A DNA stretch of 47,197 nt from UMGS1649 sp045652705 (GCA_045652705.1 JAZRUV010000028.1:1-47197); one strand, 5' to 3'; numbered from the stretch's first letter, positions 6,953-15,010 are shown. Numbers and translations are program-made. Notes: a model not told the origin generated them from the letters alone.

Positions 6953-8491
6953 TTATATATTATTAAATTTAAAATGTATTTTTATTTTAGAGTGTTCAAT
7001 GTGAGCACCTATTTCTATCTTATCTATTAATTGCAAAATATCATTTCTATCAAAAACATCAGTATCAAAAAACTTATTTATGATATTAAGCATATCTTTT
7101 TTACTTTTAATATCATTGTCCATATTTTCAAGACTTTCATTTATGCTTTTTATTCTATTTTCATAACTTTCAATATCTTTGTTAACATTACTTACAAATA
7201 GTGTATACTCTTTTTCGGATATAACAGAATTTACTTTATCCTTATACAAATTAAATTTTATATTATTACTTTCATTAAGTTTCAACTCTAGACTTTCTTT
7301 TTCTTTTATTAAACTACTTTTTAAGTTTTCATTACCATTATTATCGATATTATTTAGTATATAATCCTTATTGGCATATTTAGAAATAACATCTTTTATT
7401 GAGGTAATAACAGCATTATTTAACTCTTCTTCTTTTATACTCTTGCAGTTACAAACCATATCACCATATATTTTTTTGTTTCTACATATTGCATAACTTT
7501 TATTTTTATAGCCCTTTATATAAGTATATTTTGCACCACACTTTTCACAATATATAATTCCAGTAAGCAAATGTGCTTTTCCGTTTCACAGGAGCATATG
7601 ACCTCTTATCTAATATGGTTTGTACTTTATCAAAATCTTCTTTTGAAATTATAGGTTCATGTGTGTTTTCTACTTTTATCCAGTCATCTTTATTTAGCAT
7701 TACTTGTTTCTTTAGTTTGTAATTTATTTTCTTAACCTTATGACCAATAGTATTTCCAATATACACTTCATTTTTAAGTATTCTTCTAATAGTAATTGCG
7801 TTCCAAAGAGCATTACCCTTAATATTATTACTTAAACTTGCAGGAGAAGGAATATTATCTTTTATTAAATCTCTACAAATACTATTTATACCGTTTGCCG
7901 CTCAAGAACTCACTATATATTCTTTTAACAATGTAAGAAGTATTTTCATCTATTATTAATTTATGTTTATTTGCTTTATCTTTAATATATCCAATAGGAG
8001 CATTAGTTCCTAAAAAGTCTCCATTTAATTGTTTAGTATAGAGTGCTGAACGTACTTTTTTAGAAATATCTTTAGCATACATATCATTAAATACATTTTT
8101 AAATGGAACTATGTCATTTGCTGAAGAATCTTCATCTAAACTATCATAGCCATCGTTTATAGCAACATAACGAATATTATGAGTAGGGAAGACTTTTTCA
8201 ATTAAGTTTCCAGTTTCAATATGGTCTCTACCAAGTCTTGATAAATCTTTTGTTATAACCATATTTATATTCCCATACTTAATATCTTGCATTAATAATT
8301 TAAAGCCGTGGTCTATCAAAGTTTGTACCAGAAAAGCCATCATCAACATAAATATTAATCAAGTTTAAATTGTTATTCTCAATATATTTTAATATATATT
8401 CTTTTTGATTATTTATACTTTCAGAAAAGTTTGACTTTTTTATCTCATCATCTCTAGAAAGTCTTACATATGCACCTACTTTATATTCCAC
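6953..8491 (-). pseudogene. Large serine integrase with three +1 frameshifts
   Basis: Start GTG at 8491 behind AAAGGAGTGTTAAG. The pieces in order are: catalytic domain with YVRLSRDD (nucleophile Ser) and DDGFSGTNFDRP; ITKDLSRLGRDHIETG; the recombinase domain; a CEKCGAKY...C...C zinc ribbon; a Lys/Asn/Glu-rich coiled coil. Removing single bases at 8308, 7893 and 7583 gives one frame of about 511 codons, the normal size, and restores DRPGFK, SGKGIN and KGKAHLLTG. Each extra base is a C (minus strand) inserted between A and GG. As written the gene cannot make an integrase, so the element looks immobile unless the indels are assembly errors. Confidence 0.85.
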
Positions 8492-8517
8492 CTTAACACT
8501 CCTTTAATATAATTATA

Positions 8518-8637
8518 TTAACTTTCATTATCAAAGTCGACCACCCTGACTTTAGAGTTAAGTATAGAAATTAGAATGTCATCTAAAGTAATATTTGTAT
8601 TATCATTAAACACATATTCGACTTCAATGTTATCCAC
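8518..8637 (-). CDS. 39-residue acidic ORF upstream of the integrase
   Basis: GTG start at 8637 with TTAGGTGATTTTT as ribosome binding site. The stop is 26 bases before the integrase start, so it leads the integrase operon. The product (VDNIEVEYVFND..., LDDILISIL) is acidic and without cysteine, and resembles the short uncharacterised ORFs often found just before serine recombinases. Its function is unknown. It could be a recombination directionality factor or regulator, but nothing in the sequence proves that. Confidence 0.55.
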   Translation of the reverse strand: MDNIEVEYVFNDNTNITLDDILISILNSKVRVVDFDNES

Positions 8638-8743
8638 AAAAATCACCTAATACATCATATTATTACAAAACTTGTACTTATGATATATATCCCTTCACTC
8701 CTTAACATTCATCATAAGGTAGGTAAAATTAAAAAATATAATA

Positions 8744-8775
8744 AAAATATGTACCCAAAATTGGATACATATTTT
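8744..8775. repeat. Hairpin in the integrase-nitroreductase spacer
   Basis: AAAATATGTA (8744-8753) and TACATATTTT (8766-8775) form a 10-bp stem, extended by CC/GG inside. The 8638-8917 spacer holds this and the nitroreductase terminator, and no convincing gene. Confidence 0.5.
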
Positions 8776-8853
8776 AGTTTCTGGACACATGTTAAAAGCT
8801 CTACTTTTAAGCTGTACGTACGATGTATGGATACATCTATTCCTGCTTTAAAG

Positions 8854-8885
8854 CAAAAAACGAACAAGTATATTTCAACTTGCTC
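8854..8885 (-). terminator. Terminator of the nitroreductase gene
   Basis: On the minus strand GAGCAAGT (8885-8878) pairs with ACTTGTTC (8869-8862, one G-U), followed by GTTTTTTG. Confidence 0.75.
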
Positions 8886-8917
8886 ATCTATCCTTTTATA
8901 TGAAATGTAATTTATCG

Positions 8918-9439
8918 TTAAATTTTATTCCAATAAACAAAATCCGCAATTTCATTCCTTTCAAAATGTAATTTGCTTGGTTTTGATTCTTCTGAAGGAT
9001 ATCCAATTGGCAGTATTGCAACAGGAATCAAATTTTGAGGTACTTCGTAAATTTTAAGTAATTTATCTGGATCAAAAGAACCAATCCAAGTCGTTCCCAG
9101 CCCTAAGTTTTGTGCTTCTAGCATCATATGTGTAGCTACTATACTAATATCAATATCTCCAAATTCTTTATTATCATATTTATCTCTTTTATATGAAACT
9201 GATTTATCATAAAAAAGTATCATAATAACCGGTGCATTCCAACCATATTGTGTGCAACCATTTAATTTTTCTAATTGTTCCTTTTGTGTTAATACTAATA
9301 TTCTTTGTGGCTGTAAATTTCTTGCTGTTGGAGCTAGTTTGGCGGCTTTTAAAATTTTTTCTATTTTTTCTTTTTCTACTTCTTTTGTAGAAAAACTCCT
9401 ACAAGAATATCTCTCATCTACTAATTCTAAAAAATCCAT
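8918..9439 (-). CDS. Nitroreductase-family FMN oxidoreductase
   Basis: A 173-residue NAD(P)H:FMN-dependent reductase of the short nitroreductase group; substrates in vivo are unknown. Visible FMN-site features: the RYSCRSF motif near residue 11, PTARNLQP near 37, and GLGTTWIGSFDP in the C-terminal half. Start ATG with GGGGATAAAAT. It is cargo of the integrative element, transcribed alone from a promoter that overlaps a perfect palindrome and ended by its own terminator. Accessory nitroreductases often deal with electrophiles, quinones or nitro compounds. That this one gives the host an advantage is inference. Confidence 0.85.
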   Translation of the reverse strand: MDFLELVDERYSCRSFSTKEVEKEKIEKILKAAKLAPTARNLQPQRILVLTQKEQLEKLNGCTQYGWNAPVIMILFYDKSVSYKRDKYDNKEFGDIDISIVATHMMLEAQNLGLGTTWIGSFDPDKLLKIYEVPQNLIPVAILPIGYPSEESKPSKLHFERNEIADFVYWNKI

Positions 9440-9471
9440 ATTTTATCCCCTATAAATTTCTATTTGTAAGT

Positions 9472-9508
9472 ATTTTATCATATTAAATAATTTTATACAA
9501 GTATAAAA
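9472..9508 (-). promoter_or_regulatory. Nitroreductase promoter overlapped by a palindromic operator-like site
   Basis: On the minus strand, TTGTAT (9500-9495), 17 bp, TAAAAT (9477-9472). The perfect palindrome TTTTATAC-AA-GTATAAAA (9491-9508) covers the -35 element and could bind a repressor. It may instead be part of the att region's arm structure, being only 5 bp from the attP arm. Confidence 0.5.
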
Positions 9509-9512
9509 ACAT

Positions 9513-9552
9513 TTCCAAAATCACACCCACCTGGGTACATATAGACAAAAGA
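9513..9552. other. attR of the serine-integrase element
   Basis: The element half TTCCAAAATCACACCCACC, TG (9532-9533) and the gene half GGTACATATAGACAAAAG. Core 9523-9537 matches attL at 13 of 15 positions. Confidence 0.8.
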
Positions 9553-9792
9553 TATGGTACTCCGGCCTGTCCTACTGGTGGATATCCAGTAATTCGTCAA
9601 GGGAATCGTGGAGTATATATTATGGTTCTTCAAGATGCTCTAAATTATTTGGGATATAATACCGGAAGTATTGATGGAATTTTTGGACCTAATACAAGAG
9701 CTGCCGTCATTAGATTTCAAAGAGCTAACAACTTATCTCAAGACGGTATTGTTGGCTGTAATACTTGGAGACGACTTACAAATAAATTTTAA
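9532..9792 (+). pseudogene. 3' part of the interrupted M15/PG-binding gene
   Basis: In frame with the 5' part after removal of the element: (T)WVHIDKRYGTPACPTGG, then a PG_binding_1 domain (QGNRGVYIMVLQDALNYLGY, GIFGPNTRAAVIRFQRANN, DGIVGCNTWRRL) and a TAA at 9790-9792. It supplies the catalytic His/Asp (WVHID) missing from the 5' part and the wall-binding module. There is no ribosome binding site or start of its own, so it is probably silent while the element is present. The reading frame has no internal stop, so the split is either recent or selectively maintained. Confidence 0.85.
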
Positions 9793-9799
9793 AGGAGAA

Positions 9800-9834
9800 A
9801 AGTGTGCATCCATTTGGATACACACTTTTTTTTA
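9800..9834 (+). terminator. Terminator of the M15/PG-binding gene
   Basis: AAGTGTG-CATCC pairs with GGATA-CACACTT (9800-9811 with 9816-9827), followed by TTTTTTT. It also serves the convergent gene on the minus strand. Confidence 0.85.
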
Positions 9835-9836
9835 TT

Positions 9837-10511
9837 TTATACATCAGGTTCAAGATACATTGCATTAATGTACTGTTCCCAAAAATCATGGAACGCATCT
9901 ACAGTACCATCATACCATTGTTTAAGGATATTATCCTCGTCTCCTGTCCTATGTTCAAAATGGCAACTAAACAACCTGTTAGTAAATACACTAAAAGGGC
10001 TAGAATTGGAAAGTGACATACAAAAAACATAATCTGTATAACCATCTCTCCATCCACCACGACTTATTCCTACGCGATATGCGCCAAGGTCTATTTCAAC
10101 ATTTCTGCCTCTTCTTTGCCATTCATCAAACGTGGGCAAATTAAAACGTCTTACTTTGTAAGCAATCTTTTCTGCTTTTGAAGTATTTTCACACACTTCA
10201 ATATTTGGATTATACCAATAAACCAAATAACAGGGATTTTTTACATCGTAAAAGTACGGTACAAGTACCAATGCTGGCTTGGAACTATCTATGAATTCCT
10301 TTCCAAGATGCGTTTTTTCATCTTGAACAAAGAAGATTCCTTTGTGCGTATATTTATTGGTCCATTCCAGTTCATTACATACGCACTTTTCCACACAAAC
10401 TCTTATGTTTCTTTTAACAACGTTGTCAAAGAGCCACTGCTTATATACCCTAGGCAGCTCCTCTTTTGCACTTTCGGATAAAACCTTAACTACCCATTCC
10501 CACCGTGTCAT
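9837..10511 (-). CDS. Hypothetical protein, 224 residues
   Basis: I do not recognise it. The start has AGGAGGATGTAATATG. The product is soluble, rich in Trp, Tyr, Phe and Cys (MTRWEWVVKVL, CVEKCVCNELEW, YLVYWYNPN, SRGGWRDGYTD), with no signal peptide, transmembrane segment or nucleotide-binding motif. It is monocistronic, with a promoter covered by an inverted repeat. Base and codon use match the neighbours. In its density of aromatic residues and cysteines it recalls the unknown 318-residue protein at 14054-15010, but I see no clear alignment. Confidence 0.7.
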   Translation of the reverse strand: MTRWEWVVKVLSESAKEELPRVYKQWLFDNVVKRNIRVCVEKCVCNELEWTNKYTHKGIFFVQDEKTHLGKEFIDSSKPALVLVPYFYDVKNPCYLVYWYNPNIEVCENTSKAEKIAYKVRRFNLPTFDEWQRRGRNVEIDLGAYRVGISRGGWRDGYTDYVFCMSLSNSSPFSVFTNRLFSCHFEHRTGDEDNILKQWYDGTVDAFHDFWEQYINAMYLEPDV

Positions 10512-10563
10512 ATTACATCCTCCTAAAATAATTATTTTGTGGTAATATTAATTTGCTAGAAAT

Positions 10564-10607
10564 ATTATACCACAGTAGTTCACATAAATCAAGAAATGCT
10601 GTGGTAT
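10564..10607 (-). promoter_or_regulatory. Promoter within an inverted repeat, upstream of the 224-residue ORF
   Basis: On the minus strand, TTGATT (10592-10587), 17 bp, TATAAT (10569-10564). The perfect 9-bp arms ATACCACAG (10567-10575) and CTGTGGTAT (10599-10607) bracket the -35 and enter the -10. It may be an operator, or the hairpin end of the ABC operon just upstream. Confidence 0.5.
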
Positions 10608-10627
10608 TCATTATTTATAACTAATCA

Positions 10628-11389
10628 TTATGAACCCGTACTTTTATACTTTTTCATGCCAGCATTAAATATTAAGCAAGCTGGTATTAGTGTAAGTATG
10701 CTTAGTAGTGGTAAGAATATGTACCATAGGTTATTTGATGCGCCTGTTATATATAGCATTGGAAAATATGATGTAAGGCCTATTGGCACTAGATATGTAA
10801 AGAATATTCTTACTGCTTTATTATATATCCCTATTGGATATTGTGCAAAGTCTCTTGTACCATATATAAATATATTTATTACTTCTAGCCCTTCTATTGT
10901 AACAAAACATAGTGCCGCTCCAATTATTAACACAGAACCAAATACTATACTACTTCCTAAAAGCATCAGTATTATTATTGGTATATGTACTACACTTATT
11001 TGCAGTTTAATACATGCATAAACTAATAAAATTAGGGATATTATACATTTAACAAATTTTGAAAGTTCCACCTTATACCCTATTACTTGAAGATATATGT
11101 TTTGTGGTCTTACGAGTAGTTGGTCTAAATGTCCGTGCTTTATTATTTCTGAAAATTTATCAAAACCTCGAAGGAGTCCTTCAGCAAAACTTTCTCCAAA
11201 TTGCACAACTGAAAAGCAGAGTATTACTTGGTATATATTGAAAGATTTTACTATTCCAAATTTATCAAACAATGAATAAAATACTACACAATATACAAAG
11301 AATGCTATTAGTTGGGCAATTACTAAAAATATAAATGAGCTTTTATATTCTAGTTGCGATTTAATATGCATAGATATATATTTTAACAT
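10628..11389 (-). CDS. ABC-2 type transporter permease (second)
   Basis: A 253-residue membrane protein with about six hydrophobic segments, of the ABC2_membrane_6 (DUF990) kind. It is the third gene of an ATPase-permease-permease operon. Its start (CAAGGAGGTTAGAATG) is next to the stop of the preceding permease gene. The two permeases probably form a heterodimer with a dimer of the ATPase. Systems of this layout export drugs, lipids or polysaccharides, and no substrate gene nearby tells which. Confidence 0.85.
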   Translation of the reverse strand: MLKYISMHIKSQLEYKSSFIFLVIAQLIAFFVYCVVFYSLFDKFGIVKSFNIYQVILCFSVVQFGESFAEGLLRGFDKFSEIIKHGHLDQLLVRPQNIYLQVIGYKVELSKFVKCIISLILLVYACIKLQISVVHIPIIILMLLGSSIVFGSVLIIGAALCFVTIEGLEVINIFIYGTRDFAQYPIGIYNKAVRIFFTYLVPIGLTSYFPMLYITGASNNLWYIFLPLLSILTLIPACLIFNAGMKKYKSTGS

Positions 11390-11390
11390 T

Positions 11391-12194
11391 CTAACCTCCT
11401 TGTATATATACTTTTTTCATAGCATACTTTAGTATTAACATTCCTATTATTACTAGAGCTACTATCCAAAATATTTGTAATCCTAAAAATTTGTAACTAG
11501 CCATAAGGGTTATATCCCCTGAGTATATTCTAAAAGGCAAATCCCCTATAAGCCAAAACGGGAAAAAGTGACATATTGTTTGCACTATTTTAGGCAGTAG
11601 TGGTAAAGGTAAGCTTGTACCACTTAAAAGCTCTGCAAAGTTAAATATTATAGTACTTATTCCTTTATCTTCGTAGGTAAAGAAGGCTATTGTTTGTATT
11701 ATCATCATTATGCTTGTTATTATTAATGCCCCAAGCAATAAGTTAATTATAAACATTGCAAAAGTCCCAAAAGATGACGGTAACACTAGATTATATGGTT
11801 CCGGTAAAATTACTGCAATTAAAAGTATTGGTACACACCTTAACGATACTGCTGCAAATCTTTGTGCAATGCATTTTACAAACCACCATACATATATATT
11901 ATATGGTCTAACTAGTTCGTATGCTACCGTTCCGTTCTTTATACTTTTTGCTACACTCTCATCTTTATTTCGTATATATACTAAAGCTAAGAAAGCTTGT
12001 TGAAGCCACACATAGGCAACTAATTTTTCAAAATCCATTGGCACATCTTGTCCGACTCCAGCGTAAAAAGCCTGGTAAATAAATATCTGTAAAAAGCCCC
12101 AGAAAAATTGTGTAAATATTCCTGCAAGCGCTGCTGTTTTGTATTGAAGACTAGATGTCAAAACCGTTTTAAAATAACTTAAATATCCTTTCAT
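11391..12194 (-). CDS. ABC-2 type transporter permease (first)
   Basis: A 267-residue integral membrane protein with about six hydrophobic segments (e.g. KTAALAGIFTQFFWGFLQIF, and a C-terminal IFWIVALVIIGMLIL), paralogous in layout to the next permease. The ATG overlaps the ATPase stop as ATGA and is preceded by AAGGAG, so translation is coupled. It belongs to the ABC2_membrane_6-like group and partners the neighbouring ATPase and permease. The substrate is unknown. Confidence 0.85.
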   Translation of the reverse strand: MKGYLSYFKTVLTSSLQYKTAALAGIFTQFFWGFLQIFIYQAFYAGVGQDVPMDFEKLVAYVWLQQAFLALVYIRNKDESVAKSIKNGTVAYELVRPYNIYVWWFVKCIAQRFAAVSLRCVPILLIAVILPEPYNLVLPSSFGTFAMFIINLLLGALIITSIMMIIQTIAFFTYEDKGISTIIFNFAELLSGTSLPLPLLPKIVQTICHFFPFWLIGDLPFRIYSGDITLMASYKFLGLQIFWIVALVIIGMLILKYAMKKVYIQGG

Positions 12195-13171
12195 AACTCA
12201 TACTCCTTATACATTTGAAGTATAATATTATCTATGTTGTTTTCGTGAATATTTACATCTTGTATTTGACATACTCTACTATACTTTTCTATTATGTTAG
12301 ATATGCTTTCACCTGTATTATTTCCTACTTCTATTACTACCTTTGTATCGTCTTGTTCTAGTATTTTTGATTGTATTTCTGGTTTAGAATTTAAATTAGT
12401 ATATACTATCTCTAGTTTTTTTGTTGATTGAAATTTTGATTTAATTTTTCTTAAGTCTCCATCATATAGCAATTTGCCTTTCCCTATAACGACTACTCTT
12501 TTAGCTAATTCTTCAATGTCTGTCATATCGTGTGTTGTTAAAATAATAGTTGTCTTTTTCTCCTTATTTAACTCTTTTACAAATTGTCTAAGTTGAACTT
12601 TTGAAACTGCATCTAACCCTATTGTGGGTTCATCTAAGAATAAAATATCTGGATTATGTAACAGTGCTGCTGCAAGTTCGCATCTCATTCTTTGCCCCAG
12701 ACTTAATTGTCTTACTGGTACATCTAATAAATTTTGTAGATTTAATTTGTCTATTAACTCTTCTTTTGTCTTTTCATACTCCTCTTGTGGTACTTTATAT
12801 ATTGCCTTTAGTAATTCGAATGATTCAATTACTGGTATGTCCCACCATAGTTGCGACTTTTGACCAAATACAACACCAATTCTAGATACATATTCCTTTC
12901 TGTTTTTAAAAGGATTTATGCCATCAATAATAATGTCACCACTGTCCGGTTGTAATATTCCACACAACATTTTGATTGTTGTAGACTTTCCGGCTCCGTT
13001 TGGTCCAATGAATCCAAGGATTTCTCCTTTTTCTATACCGAACGTTATATCATCTACTGCTTTTAGAATTCGGTATCTTGGTTTAACAAATGCTTTAATT
13101 GCACTTAATAAACCTTTGTCTCTTACCTTAATTTTAAAGTGTTTGGTAAGATTATGCACATTAATATACAT
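12191..13171 (-). CDS. ABC exporter ATP-binding protein
   Basis: A 326-residue ATPase. Walker A GPNGAGKS, signature LSLGQRMRCELAAALL, Walker B ILFLDEPTIGLD and switch His LTTHD are intact. A C-terminal extension of about 80 residues is typical of ABC-2 exporter ATPases. The upstream in-frame start is rejected because AAGAAGGTGTTTTA directly precedes the ATG at 13171. It is the first gene of the three-gene exporter operon, behind a promoter and a hairpin leader that may attenuate transcription. Confidence 0.9.
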   Translation of the reverse strand: MYINVHNLTKHFKIKVRDKGLLSAIKAFVKPRYRILKAVDDITFGIEKGEILGFIGPNGAGKSTTIKMLCGILQPDSGDIIIDGINPFKNRKEYVSRIGVVFGQKSQLWWDIPVIESFELLKAIYKVPQEEYEKTKEELIDKLNLQNLLDVPVRQLSLGQRMRCELAAALLHNPDILFLDEPTIGLDAVSKVQLRQFVKELNKEKKTTIILTTHDMTDIEELAKRVVVIGKGKLLYDGDLRKIKSKFQSTKKLEIVYTNLNSKPEIQSKILEQDDTKVVIEVGNNTGESISNIIEKYSRVCQIQDVNIHENNIDNIILQMYKEYEL

Positions 13172-13192
13172 TAAAACACCTTCTTTCCACGC

Positions 13193-13257
13193 AAAAAACA
13201 CATTACCTAAAGGTAACTATTAGATTTAATCTCTTTCGTTCTCTATAAGTAATGTGT
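13193..13257 (-). promoter_or_regulatory. Terminator-like leader hairpin, candidate attenuator of the ABC operon
   Basis: On the minus strand ACACATTAC (13257-13249) pairs with GTAATGTGT (13206-13198), followed at once by TTTTTTG and only about 20 bases before the start codon. The 42-nt loop contains AGATTAAATCT and TTACC-TTTA-GGTAA. The last hairpin (13216-13203) shares bases with the terminator arm and would exclude it, i.e. terminator and antiterminator. Confidence 0.55.
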
Positions 13258-13274
13258 TTAACAACGTAAAAATA

Positions 13275-13303
13275 ATGTTATCACAAACAAAAATAAATGT
13301 AAA
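13275..13303 (-). promoter_or_regulatory. Promoter of the ABC exporter operon
   Basis: On the minus strand, TTTACA (13303-13298), 17 bp, TAACAT (13280-13275). It places the leader hairpin near the 5' end of the RNA. Confidence 0.5.
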
Positions 13304-13372
13304 TAGTTTTATGAAAATTTATTAAATTTCTTATCGAATTTGTGTTGGCATAAATTATAGCTTATTATATGC

Positions 13373-13408
13373 AACAAACAAGCACCAGAAATTTTCTGAT
13401 GCCTGTTT
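13373..13408 (-). terminator. Terminator of the unknown operon
   Basis: A 15-bp stem (13393-13407 with 13377-13391) containing a few G-U pairs lies just after the stop of the 203-residue ORF. On the minus strand it is followed by TGTTGC, so the T-run is weak. Confidence 0.65.
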
Positions 13409-13413
13409 AAAAC

Positions 13414-14025
13414 TTACTTTTTCTTCCTGTCTCTTATAGCCCACCAAATACTTGCTAAGGCGTCATCCGTAACATCAGTAATAATAATACATTCCCCTTC
13501 TATTAAGTCTATGAAAGGATGCAGTATCATAGCTGAAACAAGAATAAGGATTTTTATCCACAACTGTATTGGCAAGATAAAATCTACTATAACAAACGCC
13601 GTAAATATTATTGTATTAAATAAAAGTCCTATATGACTATCCTCATTAGATTTGCGATAAAAAATATTGTAGCCAGAATCATCTGGTGCAATAATAACCG
13701 CTACCACTGTTATTACAGATGTAATTATAGCCCATTTAATATTTACAATAGCTGCAATAATAAACATAATCGCGTGTACACCAAAATAAATACACGAATG
13801 TAATAGGCTATCCTGTGCTAAGTCTTCTGTTCCGTAATATGCAACCATGAAATAATGAATTGTTGGTAGTACGGTAAACACTATTCCTGCTTCAGGACAT
13901 AACCACCATACAAGCATAAGATTAATTACAAGCGCTAAAGTATAATACCACTGACTATTTCCTTCACCTGTAAAACCATACTCTGCTCCAACAATACATC
14001 TGTAAACACTAAGTAATTTTTTCAT
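13414..14025 (-). CDS. Hypothetical membrane protein, 203 residues
   Basis: Unknown family. Hydrophobicity suggests five or six transmembrane segments (e.g. YYTLALVINLMLVWWL, AIMFIIAAIVNI, IKILILVSAMIL), a cytoplasmic-looking basic C-terminus RDRKKK, and an acidic stretch TDVTDDALASIWWAIRD before it. Last gene of a three-gene operon with a 318-residue soluble protein and a 63-residue basic protein, both unknown. The operon arrangement suggests one function for all three, which I cannot name. Confidence 0.7.
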   Translation of the reverse strand: MKKLLSVYRCIVGAEYGFTGEGNSQWYYTLALVINLMLVWWLCPEAGIVFTVLPTIHYFMVAYYGTEDLAQDSLLHSCIYFGVHAIMFIIAAIVNIKWAIITSVITVVAVIIAPDDSGYNIFYRKSNEDSHIGLLFNTIIFTAFVIVDFILPIQLWIKILILVSAMILHPFIDLIEGECIIITDVTDDALASIWWAIRDRKKK

Positions 14026-14053
14026 AATACTTGTTGCCCCTCTTTAAGTTGTT

Positions 14054-15010
14054 TTAATTTGCAAAATTTGCGATTCTTTTTTCCATAATTTCAACTTCGT
14101 TTCCAGATATTACCCATTCTTTATACTCATACGCATCATCTCCATCATATTCATCCTGGAAGGTACACTTTCTAGAAAAACATCTCGCCTCGCTTTCAGA
14201 TACACTACACCTAATACCTAAATCGCGTATTTCATGTGGATTATACTTTAAAGGAATAAGGAATTTAAATTCTTCTAATTCAAAAAACTTTAGATAGTTT
14301 GCAAAAGCCAATGTATTAACGTCCCAATTAGAAATTTGAAAGACACCTTTGTTTTCTCTAATAAGGTTACACACCACCTGTATTGCATGATTATACAATT
14401 TACAGAATATTTCAGCTGTACCTTGTTCATCAATACATTTTGCAATGTTTCTCTTAAATACATATTCATCTATATCTCTACATTGTCCTGGCCATCTGTT
14501 TTGTTTTATTTCCCTATTTACATACTTTTTAATAAGTTCATCTACAAATACAGCCGCCACTTTCTTTGCAACACTTAACTGTTCTTGTGAAACAGGTTTT
14601 GTTTGTAATTTATTAGGTGTATTTTTCTGAAACTTTGCATCAATAACTCTGTGAAAAACATTTTGTTGCATGGTATACCAGTTTAATTGTACCTCTGAAT
14701 AAACTGAAGATTTATACAAATTACATGTAGGTCTTGCTACCAAACAACCTCTATACATGTATCCTTCTATACCATTTCTAGTACAACTAGCTAATACATT
14801 TGCTTTTGCAATTATATCTTCAAAACTTTCATCTTCTACTACATACTCGTAAGAAAGCACTTTGAGTTCATCCACGTTTATCTTCTTTAACGTTTCATTT
14901 ATAATTGCAAAATACTGCTTTTCTGTTACAGGTTTAGTAATACCTTTCGACAACAAGTGATAAAAAAGATTTACTAACAACCGTTCGTGTTTCAATACAA
15001 CTTTTTGCAT
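14054..15010 (-). CDS. Hypothetical protein, 318 residues
   Basis: Not recognised. The start is the ATG at 15010 because AAGGAGTGTATGTT lies directly before it; an in-frame TTG 18 bases upstream has no such site. Soluble, mixed charge, with several scattered cysteines (GIRCSVSESEARCFSRKC, KCIDEQGTAEIFC) but no regular metal-binding spacing and no transmembrane segment. Middle gene of the operon 15270 to 13414. Confidence 0.7.
   Translation of the reverse strand: MQKVVLKHERLLVNLFYHLLSKGITKPVTEKQYFAIINETLKKINVDELKVLSYEYVVEDESFEDIIAKANVLASCTRNGIEGYMYRGCLVARPTCNLYKSSVYSEVQLNWYTMQQNVFHRVIDAKFQKNTPNKLQTKPVSQEQLSVAKKVAAVFVDELIKKYVNREIKQNRWPGQCRDIDEYVFKRNIAKCIDEQGTAEIFCKLYNHAIQVVCNLIRENKGVFQISNWDVNTLAFANYLKFFELEEFKFLIPLKYNPHEIRDLGIRCSVSESEARCFSRKCTFQDEYDGDDAYEYKEWVISGNEVEIMEKRIANFAN

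Larger units (their letters stand above)
6335..9533. mobile_element. 3.2-kb serine-integrase genomic element inserted in a peptidoglycan-hydrolase gene
   Basis: Its boundaries are set by the split host gene and the att cores. Contents from left to right: a structured RNA candidate, a type I toxin-antitoxin locus, a frameshifted large serine integrase, a 39-codon companion ORF and a nitroreductase. Joining the two outer element halves reconstructs an attP of 40 bp in which 30 of 40 positions obey dyad symmetry around TG (arms TTCCAAAA and TTTTGGAA), as expected of a serine integrase site. No transfer or replication genes are present, so it is a minimal integrative cassette rather than a conjugative element or prophage. 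Confidence 0.85.

Noticed and set aside
8660..8740. Short frame behind GGAGTGAAGGG upstream of the small integrase-associated ORF
   Set aside because: Only five to seventeen codons in any frame, with no usable start at the right distance.
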